Shown here piece after piece: positions 1 to 46,300 of a stretch of 64,000 bases of DNA. Each line of letters begins with the position of its first letter. Position 1 is the first letter of the stretch. A model generated the notes under the pieces. The model had not been told where the DNA came from, did not search any database, and was given only the letters and a program-made list of their open reading frames with translations. The translations under genes and the position numbers were made by a program. The stretch comes from Siphonodentalium dalli (Eukaryota > Mollusca > Scaphopoda > Gadilida > Siphonodentaliidae): the NCBI GenBank assembly GCA_032622095.1, contig CP136062.1:135630960-135694959 (forward strand), written 5' to 3'.

Positions 1-140
1 CATATTAAATTTTTTACTTTAGTTTCTCTATACCCCCAAATTGGCAGACAACAATTCATAATCAAGGTGCCCAATGGGGGCACATCACCATCTTGGAACT
101 GAAATATGTGTCCAGGTCTCCCATAGCAGATGAGGACATG

Positions 141-234
141 CAGAATGAGGTATCCAGAGGATGAATTCAGTGAAGCTACCCTGCTGTAAGGGGTGGCATC
201 ACTAAATTAACTTTCTGGGGACCTCATTCTGCAA
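141..234. repeat. Short palindromic MITE, CAGAATGAGG family, copy 1
   Basis: A degenerate hairpin of about 95 bp with outer arms CAGAATGAGGT and ACCTCATTCTG. The same hairpin occurs at 44551, 44846 and 46187. Placed just left of NFS1 exon 12. Confidence 0.7.
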
Positions 235-327
235 ATGACCAGCACCATATTTTGAGGCCATATTTTTTTCCCGTGCCCGCAACAACTACTTATAACTGTG
301 TTTAGCGATGCATCAGCATAACCATAC

Positions 328-34782
<34,455 letters not shown>

Positions 34783-35137
34783 GTTTCAAGGATAGAAAAT
34801 TTAACTTTGTCAACATAAAATAGGTCCACTCCTTTAGCGATCCAAAAAGAGTAGCCGGTTCAATGGAGTTACGAATGTAATTTCCGGACTTCTATGCTGT
34901 CACCGACAGCTTCCGGCATGACTGTGAGGAATGAATTTTGTGAATTTGCAGGTTAGAATGGAACAGGTAGAAATTTCCTTCCTGAGATTTTCAAACTAGA
35001 AAATAAATAGAATATGTTTTGTTACTTCAATTGTGCAAAGTGTGTGATAGAAACAATTAAACACAGAAGCTTGGTGACTGGAGAGAGAATCTAATTGTCA
35101 TTGTAAACGTTTAATAAAAGTAGAAGGGGTTAATGGC
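34783..35137. other. NFS1 5' flank
   Basis: Contains the CCGGAA pair described separately. No other feature seen. The transcription start is not identifiable by eye. Confidence 0.4.
34882..34916 (-). promoter_or_regulatory. Paired ETS/NRF-2-like CCGGAA motifs upstream of NFS1
   Basis: Two CCGGAA cores, at 34882-34887 and 34911-34916, read on the coding strand 100 to 135 bp before the predicted start codon. Paired ETS (GABP/NRF-2) sites are common in promoters of nuclear genes for mitochondrial proteins in vertebrates. Their role here is inference. No TATA box is evident. Confidence 0.35.
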
Positions 35138-35760
35138 ACCTATCCCATGGTACTGCCCTGTGTCAAATTACCTCTGTGTACCAATTTTCTCACATATCCT
35201 CAGAGCTGATAATAAACACTCTTCATTGATCATCCATGTTAATATAATTTAATATTCTCCCTTTAAGTGATCTGAGGTCAAAGCCGCCTATCCCATGATA
35301 TTCCCCTGGTCAGATTAGCATCTAAGCTGATAAGGAATGCTCTTTATTGCTCATATATGATAATATAATTTTTAATTTCCCTATCCAATGGTACTCCCCA
35401 TGTCAATTTACCCCTCTTACAAATTTCCAGGTACCAGGATCCAACCATTTTTGGTATATGATGAATAATTTAATTAGGATTGTTTATTAGTACCCCTTTA
35501 AGTCGTCTGAGGTCAACAGCACCCATCCCATGACACTCGTCATGTCAATGTACACCTGGGAATCAATTTAATTTTTCAACAACCAAATTCCAATAATTTT
35601 GGGTATATAATTAATTATTTAGTTAAATTATTAAATTGCCATTTTAATACATTTGACGTCAATAGCACCTATCCCATGACACGCCCCGGGTCAATTGATT
35701 CCTGTATACAAGTTTTCAGATCTGAGTGTCCAACCGTTTGGTCACCCATGCATAGCCCGA
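35138..35760. repeat. Degenerate tandem array, about 140-bp unit, five units
   Basis: CACCTATCCCATG-like phrases recur at about 35140, 35285, 35382, 35520 and 35660. Each is preceded by TCTGAGGTCAA-like and followed by GTCAATTTAC-like phrases. Divergent, non-coding, 0.4 to 1 kb upstream of NFS1. Confidence 0.65.
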
Positions 35761-36125
35761 GACAAATAAACAATATTGAGTTTTATTAGTACCGCATATA
35801 TATATTATACGGCTTCGTAAAGGTATCCCGATTTGGAACTCGAATGATTGGGACTTTGGTCGATTGGGTTCTTGATTCCATATTGTAAGACCACAACGTC
35901 TTCAGAGCTTGTGATTGTATGTTTTACCTCCAACTAAATGTCATCATCTTAAATAAAATTTATCTTTTATTTTTGGTCCCAATCATTCAAGGTCCCAATC
36001 CTCCAAGATTGGGACATTGAACATAATCTTTGATAACTAAATACTTATTATTTTGTAGTTAATTGATTATCATTCAGCCATTCTAAACTTATTTGATCTC
36101 TACAAATAAATGGAACCAATAGGAC

Positions 36126-36272
36126 CAGGGATGCCGGAGAATGGGGGCATACTGGGGGCCTGGGGCACTTGCCCTGGCCCAGGGGAGACCAGTGGGCACA
36201 CGAAAAGTGCCCATCTGACTGGTTTGCCCGGGGAAATTGCCCCCTTTCCCTTTGGTGCTTCCGGCGCCCCTG
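36126..36272. mobile_element. 147-bp hAT-like MITE with near-perfect 8-bp duplication
   Basis: Ends CAGGGATGCCGGA and TCCGGCGCCCCTG are inverted. Flanks AATAGGAC (36118-36125) and AATAGGAT (36273-36280) match 7 of 8. GC-rich. The ORFs on the minus strand here are a by-product of this composition. Confidence 0.78.
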
Positions 36273-36280
36273 AATAGGAT

Positions 36281-37000
36281 GCTTCTCTCATGCCTCATCC
36301 AGGCTCCTTGCATGAACAACATATGAAGGAAGAATAGACCACCAAAATTCATTTAGAAATTAATCCATTCAGCAAGGTTTAAATTTGATTTTATTATTAT
36401 TTGTGTGCACGCCACGTTCAAAACTTTAGTTGCAACAATAACAACATAAAATGTATTATTTTGATAATGTTTTTTACCTTTACATTGACAGCTCAGGTGT
36501 GAAATGAGGAAATGTTGTTCAATACAAACTAAGAACTGAGTTCACACAAAAAAGAAAAGAATACCGGTACCCTTCTAAGAACTTTTTTTTTTTGAAAATG
36601 ATAAAATTGTTGAATGTTGATGTATATGTCGTATACAATATATATTGTGATGCCAATATGCTGATATTATTATTGTTGACAAATTAATTTTTACTGTCCC
36701 TCTAAATGAATGAAAAGGAAATATATCTTACATCTTCTCTACCAGTTGGCAATTCTCATCTTAAATATATGTTCTCTTACAGACTATATTCTTAAATGAA
36801 GAGGGGAATTGGTTCTAAAATATTACTCTGGAACTCTGCATTTATAATTTAATGTTATAAACATCATTTGTAGGGAGTGAACCACTCAAATTCCAGCCAA
36901 GGCTTGTCCTGAAACCATGATAAATTAAACTGGAAAACGAATACCTCAACATAGTAAATTCACCCTTCATATATTGCTCCCTATCTAAAGCATCACAATA
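36281..37000. other. Intergenic, AT-rich, nothing recognised
   Basis: No gene or repeat family supported. Confidence 0.4.
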
Positions 37001-37390
37001 TTAACCCTTTACCCAACAAACCGGCCAAATAAAGCTTCAACAGCCTAAAATATCTTCGGTCTGTCTCAATAGAACCATACAAATATGGATATCATTGGAA
37101 CCGGCTCCTTGACCACATTGTGATAGTTACAGTTATGCCATGTGCCAATGCATTCTCTTATATATGCGAGTCGACCATAGGTCGCCTCGCATATATAAGA
37201 GAATGCATTGGCCTAAAAAAAATCTTTTTTTAACACTTTTTACCATTTTTTCTTACATTCTTTAACAATTTTATTATTTTTAATGTGTTAAGCCAATGCA
37301 TTCTCTTATATATGCGAGGCGACCTATGGTCGACTCGCATATATAAGAGAATGCATTGGCACAGGGCCCTTCTGTTGGGTAAAGGGTTAA
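37001..37390. mobile_element. TTAA-type double-hairpin MITE (TATATATGCGAG family)
   Basis: 390 bp. Ends TTAACCCTTTACCCAACA and TGTTGGGTAAAGGGTTAA (spaced differently on the right). Two internal hairpins of GCCAATGCATTCTCTTATAT with CATATATAAGAGAATGCATT. Nearly identical to 55172-55571. Confidence 0.88.
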
Positions 37391-37509
37391 AGTCATGCAG
37401 TATCTCAAGACTTAAGAAATGACATCCCGATTAACCTGCTGAGTAGTAGTATTCTGGAGTGAGCGTTCTTTGCGTTGGGATAGTGATTATTTTAAAAAGC
37501 ACAAAATTG

Positions 37510-37575
37510 TTAACCCTTTCATGGCTGGAGCTTCCTGAAATTCTGCGAAAACCCTGTGCCAATGCTATTTTCTTG
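37510..37575. repeat. Fragment of the TATATATGCGAG MITE family
   Basis: TTAACCCTTTCATGGCTGGA through CTGTGCCAATGC matches the left end of copies at 54890 and 58171, then breaks off. Confidence 0.6.
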
Positions 37576-37680
37576 CCTTGTTTTTTTTGTTTGTTATTTT
37601 TGTTTTCAATTTGACCAGTTTCTGAAAAATGACAAAACAAATTCAGAAATGGTCAACAATTTAACCAAATAATTTTCTGC

Positions 37681-38162
37681 TTAAAGGCCCACTTAATTTT
37701 CGAACCCCCAGATAACATTATATAAAATGTATGCCATACTATATACCATTTGAAAGAGGAAGCTCCAAAACATTGTGTTATCAACTTATCCGGTTAAATA
37801 AACTGTGAACATGTTGTTTTGTTGAGTCGCCAACGTGTTTTGTCATCTACATTTCAGTAAAAAGCAGTATTATTTTCAATGCAGGGGGAATAAATCTATA
37901 TATTAAAGATAGAGTTCTTTCCCTTCCATTGAACAAGTTTGAATTCTGTTACATTTTGTGATCCAAAGGGGGGGGGGGGAGTCATTCTATAATTTCAGCA
38001 GTTTTCTATTTCTCTGTGGGCATCTTCTGAGACATAGATGTTTCAATAGTGATGAATTATAGTATTTTAATCATATTTTATGGCATAGATTATTATTAAA
38101 ACCGTATATCAAGTCACTATAAAAAAAATAATCGATGACTCGAAAATTAAGTGGGCCTTTAA
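37681..38162. mobile_element. TTAA-flanked MITE, AGGCCCACTTAATTTTCGA family
   Basis: 482 bp. Ends TTAAAGGCCCACTTAATTTT and its exact reverse complement. The right TTAA is shared with the next element. Non-coding. G12 run near 37970. Confidence 0.85.
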
Positions 38163-38365
38163 TCCTTCCATGACTGGAGCTTCCTGGAACTTGTGCCATA
38201 TATAACAGATTACAATGACCTAACAATATTTACCTTGACCTTGTAAGCCAGTGAATTCTCTTATATATGCATGGCTCCCTATGGGAGACTTGCATATATA
38301 AGATAATTCACTGGCACAGGATCTGTAATGCTGCACCAGTGCAGCAACCATCGTGAAAGGGTTAA
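38159..38365. mobile_element. TTAA-type hairpin MITE (TATATATGCGAG family), short copy
   Basis: TTAATCCTTCCATGACTGGA to GTGAAAGGGTTAA, with one large and one partial TATATATGCA / TGCATATATA hairpin. Abuts the preceding element at a shared TTAA. Confidence 0.78.
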
Positions 38366-38567
38366 TGAGGATTTTCCTAAAATTTGAAAGGTACATAGTT
38401 GGCATAAAATAGTGACGAGTTGTAGCGGGGAAACTATCTGGCTATCGGGATTATCTACGGAGTCCGAGTTTCAAAGAATAACACGTACATGTACTTTGGA
38501 TTTATCTCAAAAATATTTAATCATAACAATAAAACAATAATCATCAAAACAGAGTACTATTTTCAAA

Positions 38568-38784
38568 TACAGTAATGACCTAAGTAATCGACACCTTTAA
38601 CACAGCAGAACTATGGGTAACTTTTCAGGATTTAGTCGGAAGTATGGCTTGTTGCCATTCATCGGAAAGCTCTCGGGGAGAGCTTTCTGATGAATGGCAA
38701 CAAGCCATATTTCCGACTAAATCCTGAAAAGTTACCCATAATTCTGCTGTGTTTAAGAAGTCGATTACATAGGGCATTACTGTA
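38568..38784. mobile_element. Palindromic MITE copy 2
   Basis: TA-CAGTAATGACCTAAGTAAT...GGGCATTACTG-TA, a near-perfect 217-bp palindrome with GGAAAGCTCTC / GAGAGCTTTC at the centre. Intergenic. Confidence 0.9.
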
Positions 38785-39944
38785 ACATCATAAGGCACAT
38801 TTTCCTTACTCGGGATCAACAACACAGAGTCACCATGTTACTCCATTCTGTCCTAAAGTATACAATGGAATGGGCTGATCTTCATTTGCTGGCATGTTCA
38901 GAAAACATAGCAGACAATAGGCAACTGCATGGATTTCATTCATTCATTTGTAGGAACATTATTATAATTTCAACAAACATCCTAAGGATAAATATCTGTC
39001 TGTTACCAACTTATAGTATATGTGATCATCCCTACAAATTAATTATTACCATTCCAATGGATATATGTTTAATAAATGAATGGGAGAAATCATTAGGTGG
39101 TCAATGGTTAAAATTAAAGAAAATGCAAGGGATAGGGTGTGCTAAAGAATTTAGTCATACAAGTAGTAAAATCCAATATGGCCACTGGTGGCCATGTTTT
39201 TCAATGAATTTCGGAAAAAATATTGATGAATCCCATCTAGTGGTCACCAAAAGATCCATATGAAGTTTGGTGACGATCGGATGAGGTATGTGGTCTGTAG
39301 GGTGTGCCAAAGGATTTAGCTGCAGGGTGTGCCGACGGATTTGAAATCCAAGATGATTTTATACTGTCTGCCATGTCGCCCAGACAGATGCCAACCCATG
39401 GCAATAGCTCAAACTTTGTCAAGTTGAGTGAAAATCCATTATTTCTAGGAATAAAAAAGAATAACTTAAGAATGGAAAATGCAAACAATGTCATTGGGCA
39501 CTCTTTGGAAAGTACTAGCGATGGGAGACCTCCATACCAAATCATGTCATTGAGATCCGATAACCCATGGCTCAGATATATGAGTGGACAGACAATAAAC
39601 CAATATATCCAATTAAGCAAAGAAGGATAAGTCTAGAACGGATTCAGCAGAAAATTCGAACAACATCATTGATCCCTCTTTTGAAGCAGTTATGATGGAA
39701 AACCTCCATACCAAATTTAATTCAGATCTGACAACCCCATGACTGTGATATATGCCGGAACATACAGATGATCAAAGTCAATCTATAGTATACCACCCAT
39801 TTTTTTTAAAAGGGGGTGCGGGTATTTGGGTATAATAAAAAATAAAAAAGTAATTCGCAAAGCATTCACTCAAATCTTTATGAATATGGAACACAACAAA
39901 TAGGTTGCAACTGGGTCACAATTGGGTCGCAAGAAAGAGTATAA
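38785..39944. other. RHBDF 3' flank with decayed repeat
   Basis: 39110-39430 carries CCAAGATGGC-type units ending in GCCAACCCATGGCAATAGCT. 39430-39780 matches the degenerate sequence seen at 640-900 (AACATCATTG...CTTTTGAAAG...). No gene seen. Confidence 0.5.
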
Positions 39945-40379
39945 TTATAGAATACACATTTTTTCTGAATATGGAACACATGACAGCCATTTACAAGCTT
40001 CACAATTATCAACAGTTTGAACGTTATTAAATATATAAATGAGAACAATAAAGGAGGCAAATAACAATGGAAGAATAAGTATCAACAATGCAAATCTCAA
40101 GCGTCTATCCCAATTTTTAAAGGTGACGTGAGGTAGAAACAACGGTCCGAACAGAATTCCTGAAATAAAGCCACCTATGATGGAAAAGTTACTGATAAAA
40201 GGCAGTGTCCCAGCAACGGTGAATATGAGTAATGCAGCACATAGTTTCACTATCTCCAGTGACGGCTTCTCTATGATGCTTCTGAACTGTATTAATTCTA
40301 TGACAAGTACGCCTAGAAAGCCGGCAAGTGAACCAGTCGCTCCTGCATGTGGAACATATGGAGAGAACATCGCTCCTAA
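39945..40379 (-). CDS. iRhom last coding exon (TM4 to C-terminus)
   Basis: Encodes LGAMFSPYVPHAGATGSLAG then FLGVLVIELIQF..., then the TM5 and TM6 region LCAALLIFTVAGTLPFISNF and SIIGGFISG, a further TM (FALLILILPLLFASFIVLIY), and a Cys-containing tail ending MCIL and TAA. The acceptor is TTTTTTTTCAG|. The stop is at 39945-39947. I saw no canonical AATAAA on the coding strand in the next 150 bp. Confidence 0.95.
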   Translation of the reverse strand, partial: LGAMFSPYVPHAGATGSLAGFLGVLVIELIQFRSIIEKPSLEIVKLCAALLIFTVAGTLPFISNFSIIGGFISGILFGPLFLPHVTFKNWDRRLRFALLILILPLLFASFIVLIYIFNNVQTVDNCEACKWLSCVPYSEKMCIL

Positions 40380-43300
40380 CTGAAAAAAAATATAGGAGAT
40401 TGTTAGTAGATTAACAAACTCTAATATTGTTGAACCACTAAAGTGAAAAAATCAGAAAGAATACAATGAAGTGTAAATGTACCATAATTCTATACATAAT
40501 CGACTCCTTAACCACATCAGAATTATGGGTAATTTTTCAGGATTTAGTCGGCAATATGGCTTGTTGCCATTCATCGGAAAGCTCTCAGTGAATGGTAACA
40601 AGCCATATTTCCGACTAAATCCTGAAAAATTACCCATAATTCTGCTGTGGTTAAGGAGTTGATTATTTAGGGCATTACTGTACATGATTATGAGAATAGC
40701 ACAACTGTTATGTCCCAATCGTTAAAATGTTGGCAATTTCATGAAATGGTCAGCTGGAATCAGTCTTGCATTTCATGGGGGAATTGTAAGAGTTTGACGT
40801 AATATATTTCACAACAAAGATTATTAACATTATAAAACATTAATTAGGAAAGGTAAAATATCAACAGCAAAAAGTGTTAAGCAGCTAATCCCCTCGTAAT
40901 AGAGAATGTCGAGAGTTTATCCAAAATCCCTAACTAACTTTGGTTCAGTATTATACAAGAAGTGTGACTGTCCCAATGGTACTTTTAAAACACTAAGATG
41001 TTTCACATGTCAGTCAGTGTTCACGCTGTCGGTAGCCAAATTAGCCAATGGCTAATCTTTTTCGGATTTGGCTAATAAAAATTTCATTTGGCTAAACTTT
41101 TGGCTAAACTCTTTTTGAACCCAAATGGAGACTGAAAGCATGGAGCCAGAAAGCTAATTAATAAAAGCGCTCAATAGATTGACATTCAAGACGAAGTTAG
41201 GTGACGAAAGTATTTCATTATTTTCGTACTTATATCGTACAAAGTGAAACCCGATCGACAACTCTATCAACCAAGCGATCACAAAGTGATATGCAATCAT
41301 CTTTAGTTTTCACAAGACGGACATTCAAAGACGCATGGACATTAAACCGACCATGGTTGAATTATGACAATGTGAAGAAAGCAATGTTTTGTAAAGTGCA
41401 TTAACGCCGGTATATAAGCAATTTGTTCGTAGCAGGCTGTTTTATTCTGGGGAAAGATTACGTCACTCTGCACGAAGCAGCAAAAGGTCATTATTAATTT
41501 TTACATTTAATCCCCTAATCCCCCATTCAGCCCATTGTCTGTCTGGTCACTCACGACGCGCCTGCACAATGCATGTTTATGATGACATTGTATTTATGAC
41601 GGTCGAGGTTTATGAGCACCAAGTGTAAGACAATAGCTTAATCAGCCAAATGTGAATCACGACAGATATTTTGTGGCTATTTGTCGTCAATACCGATACA
41701 GTCAAAATAATATGCATGCTTTTATGACAGATTGTAATTTGACAATTAAAAAATAATGACATTAAGAAGGACAATCCCGGGTTACCCCCCCCCCCCCCCC
41801 CCCCCCCCCCAAAATCACTCTTTCACATAAAGATTAATAAATTTTAATAAATGATATATATAAAAATATATTTAAATTATTGTGTATTTTACCTGTGTCT
41901 GTTAAATTTTACGTTTTAGTCATTTTAATTGTGGGCCGACCAGAAAACGATGATTTAATTTGGCCAAAGTTTTTTTTAATTTGGCCAAAAACATTTGGCT
42001 AAAGTTTTTTTCATTTGCCTAATAAAATTTTCATTTGGCTAAACTTTTGGCTAAAGTTTTTTCTGGTCCAGCGCGAACACTGATGTCAGTAAACATTAAG
42101 CTAAAATAATAAAATAACAGATTCCCATTGCAGGTGCACAACCCTAACCCTAATCCTAAAATAACTAGAGGTGTGACTGGGGTCATCCCGTTTTGCAGAC
42201 ACCTATTGTTTTCGGTAGGTTAGGATAAAGGTGTGAATAATTATCTTAATGACTACTTAGGCCCTTCCTAGTTGGTTTGATTGGATTCGGTTTTTTTCTG
42301 CCCTTTTTATTATGAGAAAGAACCGAGGTTTGGGTTGACTTTATGACTGTTTATTAGTTATGGATAATATAAAATACATGCAAATAATAATGACAAAAAC
42401 AATGAGGTAAAAACATTAATGAATTAGAAACTAATAAATGACAACAACATGCTCAATGACCGCATAACTTGGCCATCTCATCCAGGAAATATACTTCATC
42501 TATCTCGCCTGGTACACTATCTTGAAATGACGTCTGGAATTTTCTAAGGCACGATACTTTCTCTTCTGTGGGGTCACTCATAAAATAATGTTCTGTATCT
42601 TCATACATGTTCCCACAAATACATTTTGGATCATCAGTCAGGAATCGCTCAAACTTATGTGCTTTTGAATCACTACAACCAAGGCGTATTCTCGCATGTA
42701 CTATCTGTGTGAGACTGTGTCTCACGTTTTCCTTCATAAACATAAACTGGAATAATTGGATCACCCCGTTTCAGAGTGTATTTCAACAACGAAATTGATT
42801 TTTGAGTTTCAGTACCTTGGTGTTTTATTTTTTCTTAATGGACGTTTTTGTCAAGCAGTGAAGAAAACATGCACGGTTGCAACAAGGGCTATGTACGGAC
42901 TCTTAAACCAGATTCACGCATGCGCAGACCAGATCTCGGAAACGGGTAGAGCTATCGACTTGAAATTTGGTTTTTGAATAGCCCGGACAACGTCGGGCTG
43001 GGTAGAGCTATCGACTTGAAATTTGGTTTTTGAATAGCCCGGACATCGTCGGGCTCATCGGCTAGTATGTATATATATTGTTGACTAATGTATGTTATAT
43101 TCATAGTATGTACCTTGTCATATACCATGTGTTATTGGTGGAGCAATAAATCAATCAAATCAAATATAACTTACAAGTGTCAACAGTATAAACACGTTTA
43201 ATGTGGCCTGGACACAACACTAAATATTCACAATGAACATTAGTTAGTGTAACTTACATATGCGTGAAATACAAATGACAACAGTTATCGTGGCCTTAGT

Positions 43301-46300
43301 TTTGACAAGTTGGCCTGGGGCCTGGATACAACACTTAACTTGGATCGGCCTAATTGCCAGCGTTGTAACAACACAGTGGGTCGCACCTTGAGTTAATCCC
43401 CTGCCGCATGTCTGCAAAGTGAGACCAACCCGTGTGACTGTCCCAATGGGACTACGGATACCCCCCCTGTTTTTAAAATACTAAGATGTTTCACATGTCA
43501 GTAAACATTTAGTTAAAATAATAAAATAACAGTTCCCATTGCAGGTGTACAACCATAACCCTAATCTTATACCTATTGACCGAAAAATGTAGGAATAAAA
43601 GCTTGGACAAAATTATGTATGTTGCGAAAAAAAATTCTAAGTCGAAAAAGGGGAATAACTCCACACAAAAAATGTCGGACAGACATCATAATCGCAGGTG
43701 CACAGGTTCCCATGGTACTAAATATCAGTGCCAAGATTAAAAAACATTGATCGAAAAATGTAGAAATAAAAGCTCGGACAAAATTATGCATGTTGCAAAA
43801 AACAATTCTAAGTCGAAAAAGGGGGATAACTCCACCAAAAAATGTCGGACAGACGTCATAATCGCAGGTGCACAAGTTCCCATGGTACTAAATATCTGTG
43901 CCATGTTTTAAACAAATTGACAGAAAAATGTAGGAATAAAAGCTCGGACAAAAGTATACATGTTGCAAAAAATTTCTAAGTCGGACAAACGTCATAATCG
44001 CAGGTGCACAGGTTCCCATGGTGGTTGATGTCTGTGCCAAGTTTCACGGAAATTGATCAAAAAACGACTGAGAAAAACTCCGGACAAATTTGTGTGCACG
44101 GACGGACGACGGACGGACGGACGGACGAGCTGACTCCAGTATACCCCCCCTAACTTCGTTGCGGGGGGTATAATTAACCAAAAAATATAGGAATAAAAGC
44201 TCAGACAAAATTATGCATGTTGCGAAAATCGAAAAATGGGGATAACTGCGCCAAAAAAAGTTGGACAGATGTCATAATCACAGGTGTACAGGTTCCCATG
44301 GTACTAAATATCTGTGCCAAGTTTTAAAAAAATTGACCTAAAAATGTAGGAATAAAAGTTCATACAAAATTATACATGTTGCGAAAATGTTCTCAATTGA
44401 AAAAGGGGGATAACTCTGCCAAAAAAGTCTGACAGATGTCATAATCGCAGGTGCACAAATTCCTATGGTGGTTGATGTCTGTGCCAGGTTTCACAGACAT
44501 CTTGATGTTAGAATATTAGTGACCAAGTCTGGAATTAGTGTGTCTGACATTTGCAGAATGAGGTCCCCAGAGGGTGAATTTAGTGACGCTATCCCACACG
44601 GTGGGCTAGTGTCACCAAATTCACCCTTTTGAAACCTCATTCTGCTTAGGCTCAACTGCTGTGAGAGACCTAGGATCAGATTGAAGTTCCCCAGTGGAAA
44701 TTGGTGATGTTCACCCATTAGTCACCTCGATTATGCATTTTATCTTCCTCAAATTAAGGGATATAGAAACTTCCCAGAAGGAAAAATATTAACTAAATAC
44801 AATGTTAATTTGAGACTATAGATACTTCCCAGAAGATGAGGCCTAAGCAGAATTAGGTCCCCAGAGGGTGAAATTGGTGATGCTAGCGGGATAGCATCAC
44901 TAAATTCACCCTCTGGGGGATCTCATCCTGCAATTCCAGACTTGGACCTGACTCATTTGTCCTGGAAAGAATCAGGTCCATGTTACCAGGAAGTGTGTGC
45001 AGGATTATGAGTTAACAGCCCTCTTAATTCAGATTGTTTGACTTTGGCAATCCGCTATGGCAACTCATTGCCGTGGCCCAATTTACTTCTGCAAATAATT
45101 TCAGCATAGCTGACTGCCGTAGCCAATTATGAGGGCTGATTAACCAACCAATATAACCAATTCATAGATTTCGGGATATTTTCAGGAATACAAAAATGTT
45201 TTTGAAACAAGTTTTTTGGAAATATTTGTTATTAGTGTTACCTGCATGGGAATATAGACCATTCTTCAATGGGTAAACGCTTGTTATGACATAAAAACAG
45301 GTACTTACAATTGTTCCAGCCATCCCAGTTATAAGGAATATGACTATAACTCTGAGCCATCCAATTCCTTTCTCAATCGGTCTCATCAGAAAGAACTGGA
45401 CGGTAACGACCAACAACATATGAGCTATCCCATGATGATAGATGAGCGAGAGTGGAAGTCGCCACCACTGTGCTGGGTGATCAGGAATCCAGGGAGTTGT
45501 CGGATCAGATTCGAGGCTTCCGCCTTTACAGATATGCTTCAGACAATTCACCTGTTTAAATAAATTCCGATCTATCAGTCTGAGGATATATACAAATACC
45601 ATGTCATGAGATAGGATCACAAACAAGAGGCTGCACAAAAGTATGGCCAAATTGAAACGGGTAGGGTAGAAAAAAAAATAAACATTTCAATTTAATCAAG
45701 AAATAAGAAGAATAACTATAATACAGAAAGTATGGAGAACACCATTTTACATCCTTATCCCTTTCTATACTAATGCATCATTGATGAGTATTTATCCCAT
45801 AGGATATGTTCAAATTATAAGTTCAACAAAAGACCATAGGTCGTTTGTTGAACTTATTATCTAAACATTTCTCTGAATAGATAGGGTTCTTTCTGCATAT
45901 TTATTATCTGTTGTCTGCTTTTTGCACTTTAGCATCCCTCCAAATCAATAATAGACCATTCAGTTGTACACTTTTTAACTGGCTGGGAGAATCCTTTTAG
46001 TATAGCAAGGATTAAATGGCGAACATTCGTATAAAATTTCATTGAGTTCCGATAAACGAAGCTGAGATATTTGCTTGGACGGACCAAATGATTTCTAGAT
46101 AAACATAGAAGAACTCTAGAGAACAGGAAATGTGAACAATAGATGTCTTGATGTCAAGCCTTGAAATAGTGAGCCTGCTTAGGCCTTAGCAGAATGAGGT
46201 TCCCAGAGGGTGAATTTGGTGATGCTAGCCCGCTGTGCGGGATAGCATCACTAAATTCACCCTCTGGGAACCTCATTCTGCAAATGACAGGCTCACTATT

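Noticed and set aside
36089-36352. Minus-strand Pro/Gly-rich ORFs
   Set aside because: They coincide with a 147-bp GC-rich hAT-like MITE and its flanks. Not a gene.
37001-37390. CRISPR-like spaced repeats
   Set aside because: The repeats are inverted hairpin arms of a MITE in a eukaryotic genome, not direct repeats with unique spacers.
39945-40379. Active rhomboid protease
   Set aside because: The Ser and His positions are Thr and Ile, and the large Cys-rich lumenal domain is iRhom-type.
42140-42165. Telomere-like CCCTAACCCTAATCC
   Set aside because: Only about three degenerate units; it is part of a dispersed repeat that also occurs at 43555. Not a telomere remnant that can be supported.
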